Source: JASHPR01 sp963808705 (GTDB taxonomy: Bacteria > Actinomycetota > Actinomycetes > Streptosporangiales > Streptosporangiaceae). Taken from it: a DNA stretch of 64,000 nt. The position numbers and the translations under genes are program-made. This document shows positions 52,305 to 60,918 of the stretch, piece by piece (positions within the stretch are counted from its first letter, which is position 1; the number at the start of each line of letters is the position of its first letter). The stretch is taken from contig CAWEHB010000003.1 in assembly GCA_963808705.1 (NCBI GenBank), positions 186,001 to 250,000 on the forward strand. The letters run 5' to 3'. Below the pieces are notes generated by a model. It ran no database searches. It worked only from the letters and a program-made list of their open reading frames with translations, and had not been told where the DNA came from.

Positions 52305-52350
52305 TTCTCACTCAGCGGTTTGACTTTGCCTATTGCGGCCCCTACAGTTA

Positions 52351-52365
52351 TATCGTGACGCGATA
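52351..52365. promoter_or_regulatory. TATCGT-GAC-GCGATA near-palindrome
   Basis: Same motif with one mismatch, 61 bases after the previous copy, six helical turns apart, an arrangement that suits two dimers on one face of the DNA. Confidence 0.55.
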
Positions 52366-52501
52366 GAAAGTTAACGAAGAGGCTCCGGCAGCCGCGTGGT
52401 GCTGGCCGCCGCAGGAGGTGGCCCGTGAGCCGGCCTCCCAGCCGGCGGCTCCTGAGACGGCGGCCAGGCGGCTGCCGGCCCAGAGCCCTAGGGAGAACAT
52501 C

Positions 52502-52663
52502 ATGCGAACCACCCGGCACCCGTCCCCGCTGCCGCCCAACCCGGTCGCGTCCCTCGGCGGCTCCCCGCTGCCACCCGGCCCGTCCGGAATCCGCACCAGC
52601 GGATCCCCCCTGCCGCCCGACCCGCCCGTGGTCCCGGGCGGATCCGCGCGGCTGCCCGGCTAA
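52502..52663 (+). CDS. Pro-rich 53-residue peptide
   Basis: ATG 52502 with GGGAGA 6 bases upstream. The peptide contains three copies of SPLPPxP (SPLPPNP, SPLPPGP, SPLPPDP) in a Gly/Ser background and has no membrane helix. Two MarR-type sites lie upstream. A different frame beginning GTG 52425 has an even better ribosome site (AGGAGG), so the real product is uncertain. Function unknown. Confidence 0.4.
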   Translation: MRTTRHPSPLPPNPVASLGGSPLPPGPSGIRTSGSPLPPDPPVVPGGSARLPG

Positions 52664-52693
52664 GCCGGCCGGGTACGGGCCGCCCGGCCGCGG

Positions 52694-53086
52694 TCACGGC
52701 GCCGGCTGGTCCGGCCCCGGCTGGTCCGGCGCCGGCCCCGGCCCCGGCCCCGGCGCCGTGCCCGCGACCTGGCCGGGCGGGAAGCGGCGTTCAGAATCGT
52801 CCATCTTGGCCTGCACGGCGGCCGCGAGGTCGATATTCAGCACGTCCGCCAGCCGGACCAGGTACAGCATCACGTCGGCCATCTCCTCGCCGACCCGGGT
52901 CTTCAGCGGCTCGTGCTCGGCCAGGCGCCGGGCATCCGGCGCGGGCAGCCACTGGAACAGTTCGGCCAGTTCGCCGACCTCGCCGACCAGGGCGAGGATC
53001 AGCGACTTGGGGTCGTGGAACCGCCCCCAGTCCCGCTGCTTGGTGAACTGCCTCATCCGGTCGCGCAATGCCTCAAGCTCAGCCAC
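52694..53086 (-). CDS. MazG-like nucleotide pyrophosphohydrolase
   Basis: 130 residues. Helical bundle with the Glu/Asp metal site, ALVGEVGELAELFQWLP and EEMADVMLYLVRLADVLNID, as in iMazG and dCTPase-like enzymes. These destroy unusual dNTPs, and the close relatives are small homodimers or tetramers. The last 25 residues are a Pro/Gly/Gln tail, encoded by short GC-rich repeats. Terminates convergently to the Pro-rich frame. Confidence 0.87.
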   Translation of the reverse strand: MAELEALRDRMRQFTKQRDWGRFHDPKSLILALVGEVGELAELFQWLPAPDARRLAEHEPLKTRVGEEMADVMLYLVRLADVLNIDLAAAVQAKMDDSERRFPPGQVAGTAPGPGPGPAPDQPGPDQPAP

Positions 53087-53262
53087 CCGTGCAGCATCCC
53101 ACGCCGGCGCCGGTGACGCTCACCTCGATGATCTGCATGCGCTCCGCCCCCGCATCCGGCCCCCTCGTCGCGGGCCCGGGCTCCCCGCGCAAATCATTGC
53201 ATTTCCGGAACGCGACGCCGACATCCGAACCGGGCCGCCCCGCGCCGGTTAGGGTTTCGTGC

Positions 53263-54105
53263 GTGGCCTGGAACGAGGTGGCCGCGGGCGTATTCCAGCG
53301 GAGATACGACCCCCTGGACGTAAGCGTGTGCGTGGTCCGCGGGTCGGACGGGCTCGCCGTCGTGGACACCCGGTCGTCGCCCCGGCAGGCCGACGAGATC
53401 CGCGACGACCTGCGCGAGCTCGGCCGCGCGCCGGTCCGCTGGGTGATCAACACCCACGCCCACTTCGACCACTGCTTCGGCAACCAGCGGTTCGGCCGGG
53501 GCTCGGACCTGAACACTCCGATCTACGGTCACGTCCGGATGCCGGCCCACCTCGACGAGATCGAGCGGCCCCTGCTCGCGGGGTGGATCGCCCGCGGCGA
53601 GGAACCCGCCGACGAGTGGCGCGAGGTGGTCATCACCCCGCCCACCGACCTGGTTAGTGACCGGCACGCCCTCGACCTCGGCGACCGGGCCGTCGACCTG
53701 ATCCACCTCGGCCGCGCCCACACCGACAACGACCTGCTGGTGCACATCCCCGACGCGGGAGCGTGGCTGGTCGGCGACGTGGTAGAGGAGTCCGGGCCGC
53801 CGATGTACGGGCCGGACAGCTTCCCGCTCGACTGGCCGGTGACCGCGGCCCGGCTGCTGGCCCTGGCCGGCGACGGCGACGTGCTGGTGCCCGGGCACGG
53901 CCGCCCGGTCGGCCCGCGGTTCGCGCGGGCCCAGCAGGCCCAGTTGGCCGGGGTGGCCGACCTGATCCGGGACCTGCACGCGGACGGAGTGCCGGCCAGC
54001 CGGGCCGCGGCGGCGGGCGGGTCCCGGTGGCCGCTGCCCGCCGAATGGCTGACCCGCGCCATTCAGGCCGCCTACGTCCAGCTCGGCCGCGGCGGCGTGC
54101 CCTGA
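53263..54105 (+). CDS. Metallo-beta-lactamase-fold hydrolase
   Basis: About 280 residues from GTG 53263. The zinc-binding motif is NTHAHFDHCFGN near 63-74, and the second and third histidines appear in GHGRPVGP and downstream. Lacks a signal peptide. The fold covers hydrolases such as glyoxalase II or lactonases; the substrate cannot be assigned. It is followed 29 bases on by a monooxygenase-like gene. Confidence 0.88.
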   Translation: MAWNEVAAGVFQRRYDPLDVSVCVVRGSDGLAVVDTRSSPRQADEIRDDLRELGRAPVRWVINTHAHFDHCFGNQRFGRGSDLNTPIYGHVRMPAHLDEIERPLLAGWIARGEEPADEWREVVITPPTDLVSDRHALDLGDRAVDLIHLGRAHTDNDLLVHIPDAGAWLVGDVVEESGPPMYGPDSFPLDWPVTAARLLALAGDGDVLVPGHGRPVGPRFARAQQAQLAGVADLIRDLHADGVPASRAAAAGGSRWPLPAEWLTRAIQAAYVQLGRGGVP

Positions 54106-54134
54106 CGGCCAGGGCTCGACCGGATAATGGCTCC

Positions 54135-54449
54135 ATGAGCGGAGTCGCACGGTACGGAAAGGCGGTCGCGCGCCCCGGGCAGGGGGACGAGCTGGCCGGG
54201 ATCTTGCTCGCCGCGGCCGACGGCCTGGCCGGCAACCCGGGCTGCGAGCTGTACCTGGTGAGTCGGCAGAAGGACGCGCCCGACGTCATCTGGGTCACCG
54301 AGCTGTGGCGCAGCCAAGCCGACCTCGACGCGTCCCTGGCGCAGATCCGCGGCAACGACTCGGTGGCCCGGGCCATGTCGCTGGTGGAGACCTGGGACAT
54401 GATCGAGCTCGACCTTCTCGGCGGCAAGGGCCCGCGAATCGCCTCTTAG
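54135..54449 (+). CDS. Antibiotic-biosynthesis monooxygenase (ABM) domain protein
   Basis: 104 residues from ATG 54135. Ferredoxin-like fold with AVARPGQGDELAGILLAAA, GCELYLVSRQKDAPDVIWVT and ELWRSQADLDASLA, the ABM pattern found in small cofactor-free monooxygenases and haem-degrading proteins. It probably belongs with the preceding hydrolase gene. Role unknown. Confidence 0.83.
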   Translation: MSGVARYGKAVARPGQGDELAGILLAAADGLAGNPGCELYLVSRQKDAPDVIWVTELWRSQADLDASLAQIRGNDSVARAMSLVETWDMIELDLLGGKGPRIAS

Positions 54450-54725
54450 CCCTGGCCCTCGGCGGGTTGCGCGGCGTCGGCGGGGGTGGAGTTTCCATGA
54501 TTGAGGTACATGGCACGCGGATAACGCACCTCATGCACCGCGTTCATGAATCCGACGGCGACGGTGGCTCCGCGCGGCGGGTTGAGGCGGCTTCGGGCGG
54601 CCGAGGGCGGCCCCTTGTCTTGTTGTCTTGGCCGGACTCCCGCGACGGCATTGCCCGGCCGGCCGCCGGGCGGGACAATCGAGACCAGATCTGCCCACTG
54701 AGCCTGGCGTGATGGTGATACGTGT

Positions 54726-55304
54726 ATGCCCCCTTACGCAGCGGCCGGGAACGGCAGCTACGTCGTGCGCCTGCCCCGGGTGCCGTTCTACTTCTGGGTG
54801 GTCGGCTCCGTCATGGTGATCGGCCCGGGCTCGCTGGTGGCCCTGGCCGCCGGGTCCGGGCCGGACCCGGTCAAGGCCGTGCTGCTGCTCGGGGGCTTCT
54901 CGCTGCTGCTGTTGTCGCCGCTCGCCTGCCTGTTCTGGATTCGCGACCACGACCGCGCGCGCATCACCGGCCGGGTGGTGCTGGCGGTCGACGACGCCGG
55001 CATCTACCTGAACGGGCCGTCCCGGCGGATCGGCTGGCCCGACGTCGCGGAGGTGGTGCTGTTCAGCAAGCTTCCGCCGCACAGCGGCGAAGACGGTACC
55101 TGGGACCACCGTGTCGTGGTCCTGAGACGAGGGCCGGACGGCGGCCTCCCGGAGCCGATCGCGCGGCGGCCGCTCGACCCGTCCGGCTGGGGTGAGGTGG
55201 TCGCCCTGTGCGACGCCCGGCTGCGGCTGGCCGATCTCGCCGCCGCGGTGCACGCGCACGCGCCGAACGTGCCGGTCTGGGACGCGGGCGGAGTCAGAAG
55301 GTGA
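54726..55304 (+). CDS. Membrane protein with two helices and a PH-like domain
   Basis: 192 residues. Two helices (FYFWVVGSVMVIGPGSLVAL and AVLLLGGFSLLLLSPLACLF), then a cytoplasmic beta-rich domain (LAVDDAGIYLNGPSRRIGWP) reminiscent of bacterial PH folds. The ribosome site is weak. Function unknown; stands before the DUF6745 pair. Confidence 0.67.
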   Translation: MPPYAAAGNGSYVVRLPRVPFYFWVVGSVMVIGPGSLVALAAGSGPDPVKAVLLLGGFSLLLLSPLACLFWIRDHDRARITGRVVLAVDDAGIYLNGPSRRIGWPDVAEVVLFSKLPPHSGEDGTWDHRVVVLRRGPDGGLPEPIARRPLDPSGWGEVVALCDARLRLADLAAAVHAHAPNVPVWDAGGVRR

Positions 55305-55346
55305 GACCGCCGCAGAGCCCGCGGCGGGAACCGAAAGGAATCGAAC

Positions 55347-55694
55347 ATGAATGTCCAGTACCGGCAGGGTGATGTTCTGCTGATCGCTGTCGACGCCATC
55401 CCGGGCCGCGCGGTGCCGGTGCCCCGGGACCGGGGCGAGATCGTGCTGGCCTACGGCGAGGCGACCGGGCACCGCCACGCGATCGCCGAACCGCACGCCG
55501 AGTTGCTGACCCTGCCCGACGAGGAGGTCGAGCGCCGCTTCCTGCGGATCGTCGGCGAGCAGGCCCGGCTGCGGCACGAGGAGCATGGCTCGATCACCCT
55601 GCCGCCCGGCTCCTATCAGGTGGTCCGGCAGCGGGAGTACGTCCCGCCGGCGTCCTCCCGGTCGTCCCGCAGGTACCGCCCGGTCCGGGACTGA
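55347..55694 (+). CDS. Small protein partner of DUF6745
   Basis: 115 residues from ATG 55347 with AAAGGAA upstream. MNVQYRQGDVLLIAVDAIP, EATGHRHAIAEPHAELL and a closing LPPGSYQVVRQREYVPP make a beta-rich domain that I remember preceding DUF6745 genes. Its stop overlaps the next start as TGATG. Function unknown. Confidence 0.7.
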   Translation: MNVQYRQGDVLLIAVDAIPGRAVPVPRDRGEIVLAYGEATGHRHAIAEPHAELLTLPDEEVERRFLRIVGEQARLRHEEHGSITLPPGSYQVVRQREYVPPASSRSSRRYRPVRD

Positions 55695-56881
55695 TGGTGC
55701 CCAGGCGCCGGGTCAGGCTGACCCGGCGGCGGCAGGAGCAGGCGCAGCAGACCCGCGACGAGTGGCTGCGGCACGCGCTGACCACGGCGCCCGCCGACCG
55801 GCCGGCGGCCGAGCAGGCGGCCCGCCGGCTGTACCAGCTCGACGGGCGCCCGCCGCCCCGGTTCGCGTGGGCGGACTCCCCGGCCGGCGCGCTGCGGGAG
55901 GTCCGCGGTCACGCGGAGGCTGCGGGGGACGGGCTGCTGGCTCACGTCCGGCGCCGCTCGCCGCTGCCGTCGGCCGCGTTCCGCTACGAGCAGTCCCTGG
56001 CCCGGCACGGCCGGCTCCGGGCGCGCCTGCGCCCCCGCGGCGACCTGGGCCCGGTGCTGTCGTCGCCCCCGGCCCGGATCGGGCCGCGCACCCGGGAGCG
56101 GCTGCTGACGCCGGGGGATGACTGGGGGCTGCTGCCGCTCGAGCCGGTGCTGCTGAGCGCGCTGCGGGCCCGCGCCGCCCCGGAGCACGGTCCCGGCGGC
56201 CCGCTGCCCGCGTTCGCGGACCAGTGCGTGACCGGCCAGTTCGACGCGGCCGGGATCGGCTCGGACCTGGTCTACCGCCAGCTCGGCATCACCGCCGTGC
56301 GCCCGGACTACGGCGAGCGGCTGGACCTGCTCGCGGCCCTGGCCCGGTCCTGCGGGCCGTGGTGGCCGTACCCGGAGGTATGCGTGCTGACCGAGCGCCC
56401 GGTCCGGTTCGAGGTCCAGCCCTGGTCCCCCGGGGGCGGGCGCAGCTGGCTGGTCCTGCACAGCCTCGATGGCCCGGCGCTCGCCTGGCGGGACGGTTTC
56501 GCCATCCACGCCTGGTACGGCGCCGAGGTCCCGGAGCGGTTCAGCACCGGGGAGGCCACCGCCGAGGACTGGCTCAGCGAGCCGAACGCCGAGTTCCGGC
56601 GGCTGATCGCCGAGCGCATGGGCTACGCCTGGCTGCTCGACGAGATGGCCGCGCACCAGATCGCCTCGGACGAGTACGGCACGCTGTGGCGGATCTCCAG
56701 CCACCGCGACCGCGCCGAGGACGTGGTCGTGGTCGACGTGGCGAACTCCACCCCGGAGCCCGACGGGTCGCGGCGCCGGTACGTGCTGCGGGTGCCGCCC
56801 GACCAGCGGGTGCCCCGGGACGCGATCGGCTGGACGTTCGGCCTGCCGCCGGGCAGCTACGAGCCCACCGTGATGACCTGA
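55694..56881 (+). CDS. DUF6745 protein
   Basis: 395 residues. The signature lies in the C-terminal two thirds: DQCVTGQFDAAG, SCGPWWPYPEVCVLTERP, HSLDGPALAWRDGFAIHAWY and a final FGLPPGSYEP. The N-terminal part is helical and variable. Translationally coupled to the 115-residue gene. Biological role is not known. Confidence 0.82.
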   Translation: MVPRRRVRLTRRRQEQAQQTRDEWLRHALTTAPADRPAAEQAARRLYQLDGRPPPRFAWADSPAGALREVRGHAEAAGDGLLAHVRRRSPLPSAAFRYEQSLARHGRLRARLRPRGDLGPVLSSPPARIGPRTRERLLTPGDDWGLLPLEPVLLSALRARAAPEHGPGGPLPAFADQCVTGQFDAAGIGSDLVYRQLGITAVRPDYGERLDLLAALARSCGPWWPYPEVCVLTERPVRFEVQPWSPGGGRSWLVLHSLDGPALAWRDGFAIHAWYGAEVPERFSTGEATAEDWLSEPNAEFRRLIAERMGYAWLLDEMAAHQIASDEYGTLWRISSHRDRAEDVVVVDVANSTPEPDGSRRRYVLRVPPDQRVPRDAIGWTFGLPPGSYEPTVMT

Positions 56882-56911
56882 CCGGCGTCGGCAGCCGCGG
56901 CTTTCAGCGGC

Positions 56912-57358
56912 CTATCCGGGATGGGCCACGACGGTTCGCCAGTCCTCGAGTTTATCGAGCGAGGCCCCTGGCTCCAGTTCCTCGGTGTCCTTCAGCAGGG
57001 CAACCCGGTCGATCACGCCGGGATCCCAGCCGAGCTCGGCCAGGCTGCAGAGCATGCCCTCGGAAATCTCCCCGCGATATCGCCGCTTACGTATCTTGAT
57101 GGCTTTCGGAAGGCTTCCGTCCGGAAGGCGGGATCCGGGGGGCGCCACGGGCACCAGGCTCTGAGCCTGGACCACGTCAGCGACTCCGCCGAAGACGATC
57201 TGGGCCTTGCGTCCGCCAAGATCGACGTCGGCCAGCCAGATTCTGTCTCCACGTGGATGTATCCGGACGCTGATCACGCGCCCGACGACGACACCTTGTG
57301 TGCCCACAGTCTCAATACGGTACTCCGGAGCCGCCCTCACGGGGCGATTATCGATCAT
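56912..57358 (-). CDS. EMAP/tRNA-binding-domain protein
   Basis: 148 residues: VVVGRVISVRIHPRGDRIWL, ADVDLGGRKAQIVFGGVAD, VVPVAPPGSRLPDG-like, KIRKRRYRGEISEGMLCSL and SLAELGW, the OB-fold tRNA-binding domain of PheT or YtpR. No synthetase domain follows. It lies 24 bases after the XRE gene at 57383 and is probably co-transcribed with it. Confidence 0.85.
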   Translation of the reverse strand: MIDNRPVRAAPEYRIETVGTQGVVVGRVISVRIHPRGDRIWLADVDLGGRKAQIVFGGVADVVQAQSLVPVAPPGSRLPDGSLPKAIKIRKRRYRGEISEGMLCSLAELGWDPGVIDRVALLKDTEELEPGASLDKLEDWRTVVAHPG

Positions 57359-57382
57359 CGTCGGGCGTCGCGTCGTAGCAGG

Positions 57383-58336
57383 CTAAAAGGCTAGACCTGA
57401 GGCCCAGAGGACCTCGAAGGCGATCTTCGCCCGGCGAGTGTGCGGCGCGTCCATCAGCATGTCGCTGTTGGAGTCGCTGTTGGGCCGGATGACGCAGCCC
57501 AGCCAGTGGTCCTCGTCGAGATGGTCGCGGAACTGAGCGTGCAGGGCTGGCTCCTCGGCCTCCAGGGCCTGGACATCCAGTTGGTACAGGGCGGCGCCGG
57601 TGATCACGGGCGCATTCGTGCGCCGGAACGAGCAGTTCTCGAGTACCTGGTCGCCGCCGATCCGCTTGGCCAGCAGCGAGCGGAATGCGGCCACCGTGAC
57701 GTCGGTCACCGGCCCTCCGTCGGGGATGAGAAACCGGTACTGCGAATCCTTCTGCAGGTTGGCCGCGACGACCGGCAGGAACCGGCCGGCTGCGGTTTCG
57801 CCCGCCGCGTCGATGACGTCGAACTCAAGGTCCAGGCTGAGAATGTCGGCCCTGCGGCAGTAGCTCTCCAAGCGCAGCATCTCGTCGTCCTGGATCAGGG
57901 CTTCCCGGGCCACATTGGGCGCGGCGGCCAGTTCGGCTGCAACGGCACTGATCCGGTCGGCGAGCACGCGCCCGATGCGGGCCATGATGGCCGAGTGCCG
58001 GCTGTTCTGGGCCTGGAGGTCGGCCAACGCGTGATCGACGTAGCTGGCGAGCGGAGCGTGGTCGACCACACTGGCGATCGGCTGGCCGTACACGAGGTAA
58101 TCGAGGCTCACGCCGAAGAAGTCGGCGATCGCCAGAAGCTTGTCGAAGCTGGGCCGCGACTGACCGCGTACGTACTGGGAGAGCGCGGCGGCGCTGATGC
58201 CCAGCCTGCCCAAGATCTTTTTTCGGTTCCGGTTGTACCCTCCGCGCTCGATCAGACTCTCTAGCATCTCACTGAACTTAACTTCACGGGAGTCCACTTC
58301 ACGCTCTCCGTCACTAAAACTGCTCAAAGCACGCAC
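57383..58336 (-). CDS. XRE-type regulator with an unassigned C-terminal sensor domain
   Basis: 317 residues from GTG 58336; GTG 58297, with GGAGAG close upstream, is an alternative start. HTH: KKILGRLGISAAALSQYVRG followed by SFDKLLAIADFFGVSLDYLV. The C-terminal half (ADILSLDLEFDVIDAAG, LQKDSQYRFLIPDG, LENCSFRRTNAPVITGA, IRPNSDSNSDMLMD) resembles PLD-like or HTH-linked domains seen in stress regulators; no catalytic His/Lys pair is evident. Codon use is less GC-biased than neighbours. Confidence 0.82.
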   Translation of the reverse strand: MRALSSFSDGEREVDSREVKFSEMLESLIERGGYNRNRKKILGRLGISAAALSQYVRGQSRPSFDKLLAIADFFGVSLDYLVYGQPIASVVDHAPLASYVDHALADLQAQNSRHSAIMARIGRVLADRISAVAAELAAAPNVAREALIQDDEMLRLESYCRRADILSLDLEFDVIDAAGETAAGRFLPVVAANLQKDSQYRFLIPDGGPVTDVTVAAFRSLLAKRIGGDQVLENCSFRRTNAPVITGAALYQLDVQALEAEEPALHAQFRDHLDEDHWLGCVIRPNSDSNSDMLMDAPHTRRAKIAFEVLWASGLAF

Positions 58337-58354
58337 AGCAAACGTAGATCTTTA

Positions 58355-58389
58355 AGTTGTACTTTCCTAAGATCAACTCAAACTATAAC
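58355..58389. promoter_or_regulatory. AT-rich divergent promoter region with inverted repeat AGTTG-N14-CAACT
   Basis: AGTTG at 58355-58359 and CAACT at 58374-58378; a -10-like TATAAC at 58384-58389. It lies between the XRE gene and module copy B, on the promoter side of both. Confidence 0.4.
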
Positions 58390-58477
58390 AGGATTTGACG
58401 GCGGGCCTTGGTGCCCGGATTCTCAAATTAAGGCCAGGGAAGGACCTGGCGCTCAGCCACAGCCAGGGAGGTGGACG

Positions 58478-59350
58478 ATGACGAGCATCGCTCAGCACAT
58501 GCCGACCGGGGAACCGGAGGATCCATCGAGCACCCTGTCCGCGGTGCAGCTGGGACCGGCTCCGGACGACTCGGCGTCGCCCGCTGACGTCTCCGGGCTG
58601 ATCCGCGCCCTCAATGCCTCGCACGCGGCGCTCAAGGACCTATGGTCGCGGATCCGGCGTCAGGCCGACGTCGCGTTCCGCAGCCGGAAGGCGGCCGAGC
58701 AGGCCGACCAGGACGCCGCCACAGCCAAGGTCGCTCACGACATCGCCCAGGCCGAGCAGCCGGAGCGGAAGGCTCCCCGGCTGCGGCAGCTGCTGGCCGC
58801 GGCGGCCACGGTGGCCCTGGACGGGCTGGCCTGCTGGTTCGCGGCCCAGGCCCTGGGCGGCGGCCAGGTGGACACGCTGGTGTGGGCGGGCCTGTTCCTC
58901 GTGGTGCTGGGCGCCGGGGAATGGGCGCTTGATCATTACCGGGACCGGCGGCAGTGGCGGCTCATCGTGATCGGCCTGGCGCTGTTCCTGGCTGGCCTCG
59001 GAGTCCTGCGGTTCTCCTACCTTTATACGGTCGGATCCGGCGGGCTGCTGGCCGCGCTGGCCGGGGCGGCGCTGTTCACCGCGGCCACCGCGGTCTTCCT
59101 GGTGCTCGGCTACCGCGCGCTGCGGGCCGCCGAGACCCCGCAGACCTGGAAGGCGCGGCGGAAGGCGCAGGCCGCGGCCAAGGCCGCCGAAGGCGCCTGG
59201 GCGGTGGCTGACCGGGACAAGGCCGACTGGGACCGGCTGGCCGACACCTACATCGCGGAGATCCGCCACCACCTGCTCGATGCGTACCCGACCGGCCAGC
59301 TGCCGGACGCCGAGGCCGCGGTGCGGGCGCACCTGCTCGGACAGGCCTGA
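58478..59350 (+). CDS. Four-helix membrane protein with helical arms, module copy B
   Basis: 290 residues from ATG 58478 (GGGAGG upstream). Paralogue of the protein at 9801-10634: same N-terminal arm (VSGLIRALNASHAALKDLW), four membrane helices including TVALDGLACWFAAQALGG, and a coiled-coil arm ending in YPTGQLPDAEAAVRAHLLG. Both arms are predicted on the cytoplasmic side. Its stop is 1 base before the start of the lipoprotein gene. Function unknown. Confidence 0.85.
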   Translation: MTSIAQHMPTGEPEDPSSTLSAVQLGPAPDDSASPADVSGLIRALNASHAALKDLWSRIRRQADVAFRSRKAAEQADQDAATAKVAHDIAQAEQPERKAPRLRQLLAAAATVALDGLACWFAAQALGGGQVDTLVWAGLFLVVLGAGEWALDHYRDRRQWRLIVIGLALFLAGLGVLRFSYLYTVGSGGLLAALAGAALFTAATAVFLVLGYRALRAAETPQTWKARRKAQAAAKAAEGAWAVADRDKADWDRLADTYIAEIRHHLLDAYPTGQLPDAEAAVRAHLLGQA

Positions 59351-59351
59351 C

Positions 59352-60527
59352 GTGGGGATAGGCAGGGTCAGGCCGGCCGCCCGCGCCGTCGCCCTCATGG
59401 TCGCGGCGGCGCTCGGCCTGGCGGGCTGCGGCCTCGTCCCGGCCCGGCGGGCGGGCACCACCGCGGTCGGCGTCGCCGCAGCTGAGCCCTCCGTGCTCGT
59501 GCTCCTCGTGGACCCGGGCTCACCGGGCGGCGCGATGACGGCCCGCGGCCTGCTGGCCGCAACCGCCCGCCCGGGCGAGCACCTGATCCTGCTCGACGAC
59601 CGTGACGCCGCGGTCCTCGCGTCGTCCGTCGTGCCCAGGGCCGCGCCGGTACGGGTGCCCGAGCCGCCCGCGGCCCCGCCGCCGGATCCGACCAGCTTCC
59701 AGCAGGCGAGCTACCGCCGGGCGGTGTCCCGCTACCGGGCCGCGCTGCGCAGCAGCCGGGCCGCGCTGCGTGATCGCCAGCAGCGGCTGCAGGCGGCCTG
59801 GGCGGCATCGGCCAGCGCCGCGGTGAGCCGTGCCGCCGGGCGGCACCTGGCCGCGGGCGAGACCGGTACGCTGCGCGCGCTCGGCGTGGGCCTGGCCGGG
59901 ATCTTCAGCCTGCAGCAGGCCGGCCTCGTCCTCGGCGACCGCAAGGTCGTGGCGATCCTCGGCCTGGCCAGGACGCCCGGGGCTTCCCCTCCGGGCCTGC
60001 CCGGCGGACTGGCGGGCACCACGGTCGTGGTGACCGGCTTCACCGGGGACAGCGACGACGAGGCGGCCTGGCAGGCCGGCCTGCTCCAGGCCGGTGCGAC
60101 CCGGGCCGTCCTGCTCTCTCCGGCCGCCGGGGACCAGTTGGCCGCCGTCGTGCGGCAAGGCCTGAACGGGGCCGTCGCCGACACCCTGGGCAGCGTCCTG
60201 TTCGGCCTTGGCCAGGCTACGCTGCGCCCGGCCGCCGCTCCCGCGCTCGATCACCTGCTGCACCTACTCACTGTCACCCACCCGGGCGCCACCGCGAGCA
60301 TCGACGGTTACACCGACGACCTGCCCGCCCCGATGGGCAATCTCGAGCTTTCCCGGCTCCGTGCGGACGCCGTCCAGGCCTGGCTGGTCGCTCACGGGGT
60401 GGCGCCCGGGCGGCTGCAGGCCGCCGGCGACGGCGACGCCGACCCGGTGGCTCCCAACGGCCCGGACGGCCAGCCGCTCAACCGGCGGGTCGTCGTGATC
60501 ATCGACCCGCCGGCTGCAGGCTCGTGA
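59352..60527 (+). CDS. OmpA-domain lipoprotein, module copy B
   Basis: 391 residues, the same length as the paralogue at 8629-9804, from GTG 59352. Lipobox GLAGC, an Ala-rich helical middle (RYRAALRSSRAALRDRQQRL) and a C-terminal OmpA/MotB-like domain with ATLRPAAAPALDHLLHLL, SIDGYTDDLPAPMG and NRRVVVIIDPP. The OmpA domain would bind peptidoglycan; no other enzymatic motif is seen. Two genes make this module, without the SPFH/AIM24 genes found at the other copy. Confidence 0.87.
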   Translation: MGIGRVRPAARAVALMVAAALGLAGCGLVPARRAGTTAVGVAAAEPSVLVLLVDPGSPGGAMTARGLLAATARPGEHLILLDDRDAAVLASSVVPRAAPVRVPEPPAAPPPDPTSFQQASYRRAVSRYRAALRSSRAALRDRQQRLQAAWAASASAAVSRAAGRHLAAGETGTLRALGVGLAGIFSLQQAGLVLGDRKVVAILGLARTPGASPPGLPGGLAGTTVVVTGFTGDSDDEAAWQAGLLQAGATRAVLLSPAAGDQLAAVVRQGLNGAVADTLGSVLFGLGQATLRPAAAPALDHLLHLLTVTHPGATASIDGYTDDLPAPMGNLELSRLRADAVQAWLVAHGVAPGRLQAAGDGDADPVAPNGPDGQPLNRRVVVIIDPPAAGS

Positions 60528-60918
60528 CCAGCGCGTGCCCGGTCGGCGCGAGAGGACACAGGACGCGCTTTGTCGGCCGCGCGGGGACGTGGGAGGCCAG
60601 GCCGACAGTGCTTGCCGACACTGGGCCGGCCTCGGCCAGCAGGGTCTCGGTGTTGCGCGCCCTCGAACGCCACCGGTCCCTCGCGCAGCAGCCGGGCAGG
60701 TAGCCGGCCCCGGTCAGCCGCACCCGCCGCGCGAACGCCCGGCACGTCGGCCGCGGGACGAGCCCGGCCGGGTAATGCCGGTCCGGTCCGGTACGGGAGA
60801 GGCGCGCGTTCCCTGAGAGATCCCGGAGCAACCGGAGCTGTAATGAGTCTGGTTTCCGGCCGCCCAAAGATGCGTTTCCGCAGGCAGAGCGGGTGCCGGA
60901 TCGTTATGGTCGTTAGCT
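60528..60918. other. 391-base gap, no convincing gene
   Basis: The space after the lipoprotein stop and before the MFS start contains several open frames, but none has a good start and balanced composition. No strong hairpin is obvious. It probably carries the MFS promoter near 60840-60915. Confidence 0.5.

Noticed and set aside
52425..53252. Long frame from GTG 52425 with a strong AGGAGG
   Set aside because: It runs through the MazG-like gene on the other strand and has shadow-like composition; kept only as doubt about the peptide start.
54446..54547. 33-residue minus-strand frame (starts MNAVHEVRYPRAMYLNHGN)
   Set aside because: It looks peptide-like but has no ribosome site at the right distance and overlaps the end of the ABM gene; unsupported.
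60528..60918. Two minus-strand frames that vaguely resemble enzyme tails
   Set aside because: No start, no coherent motif; left as an empty gap.
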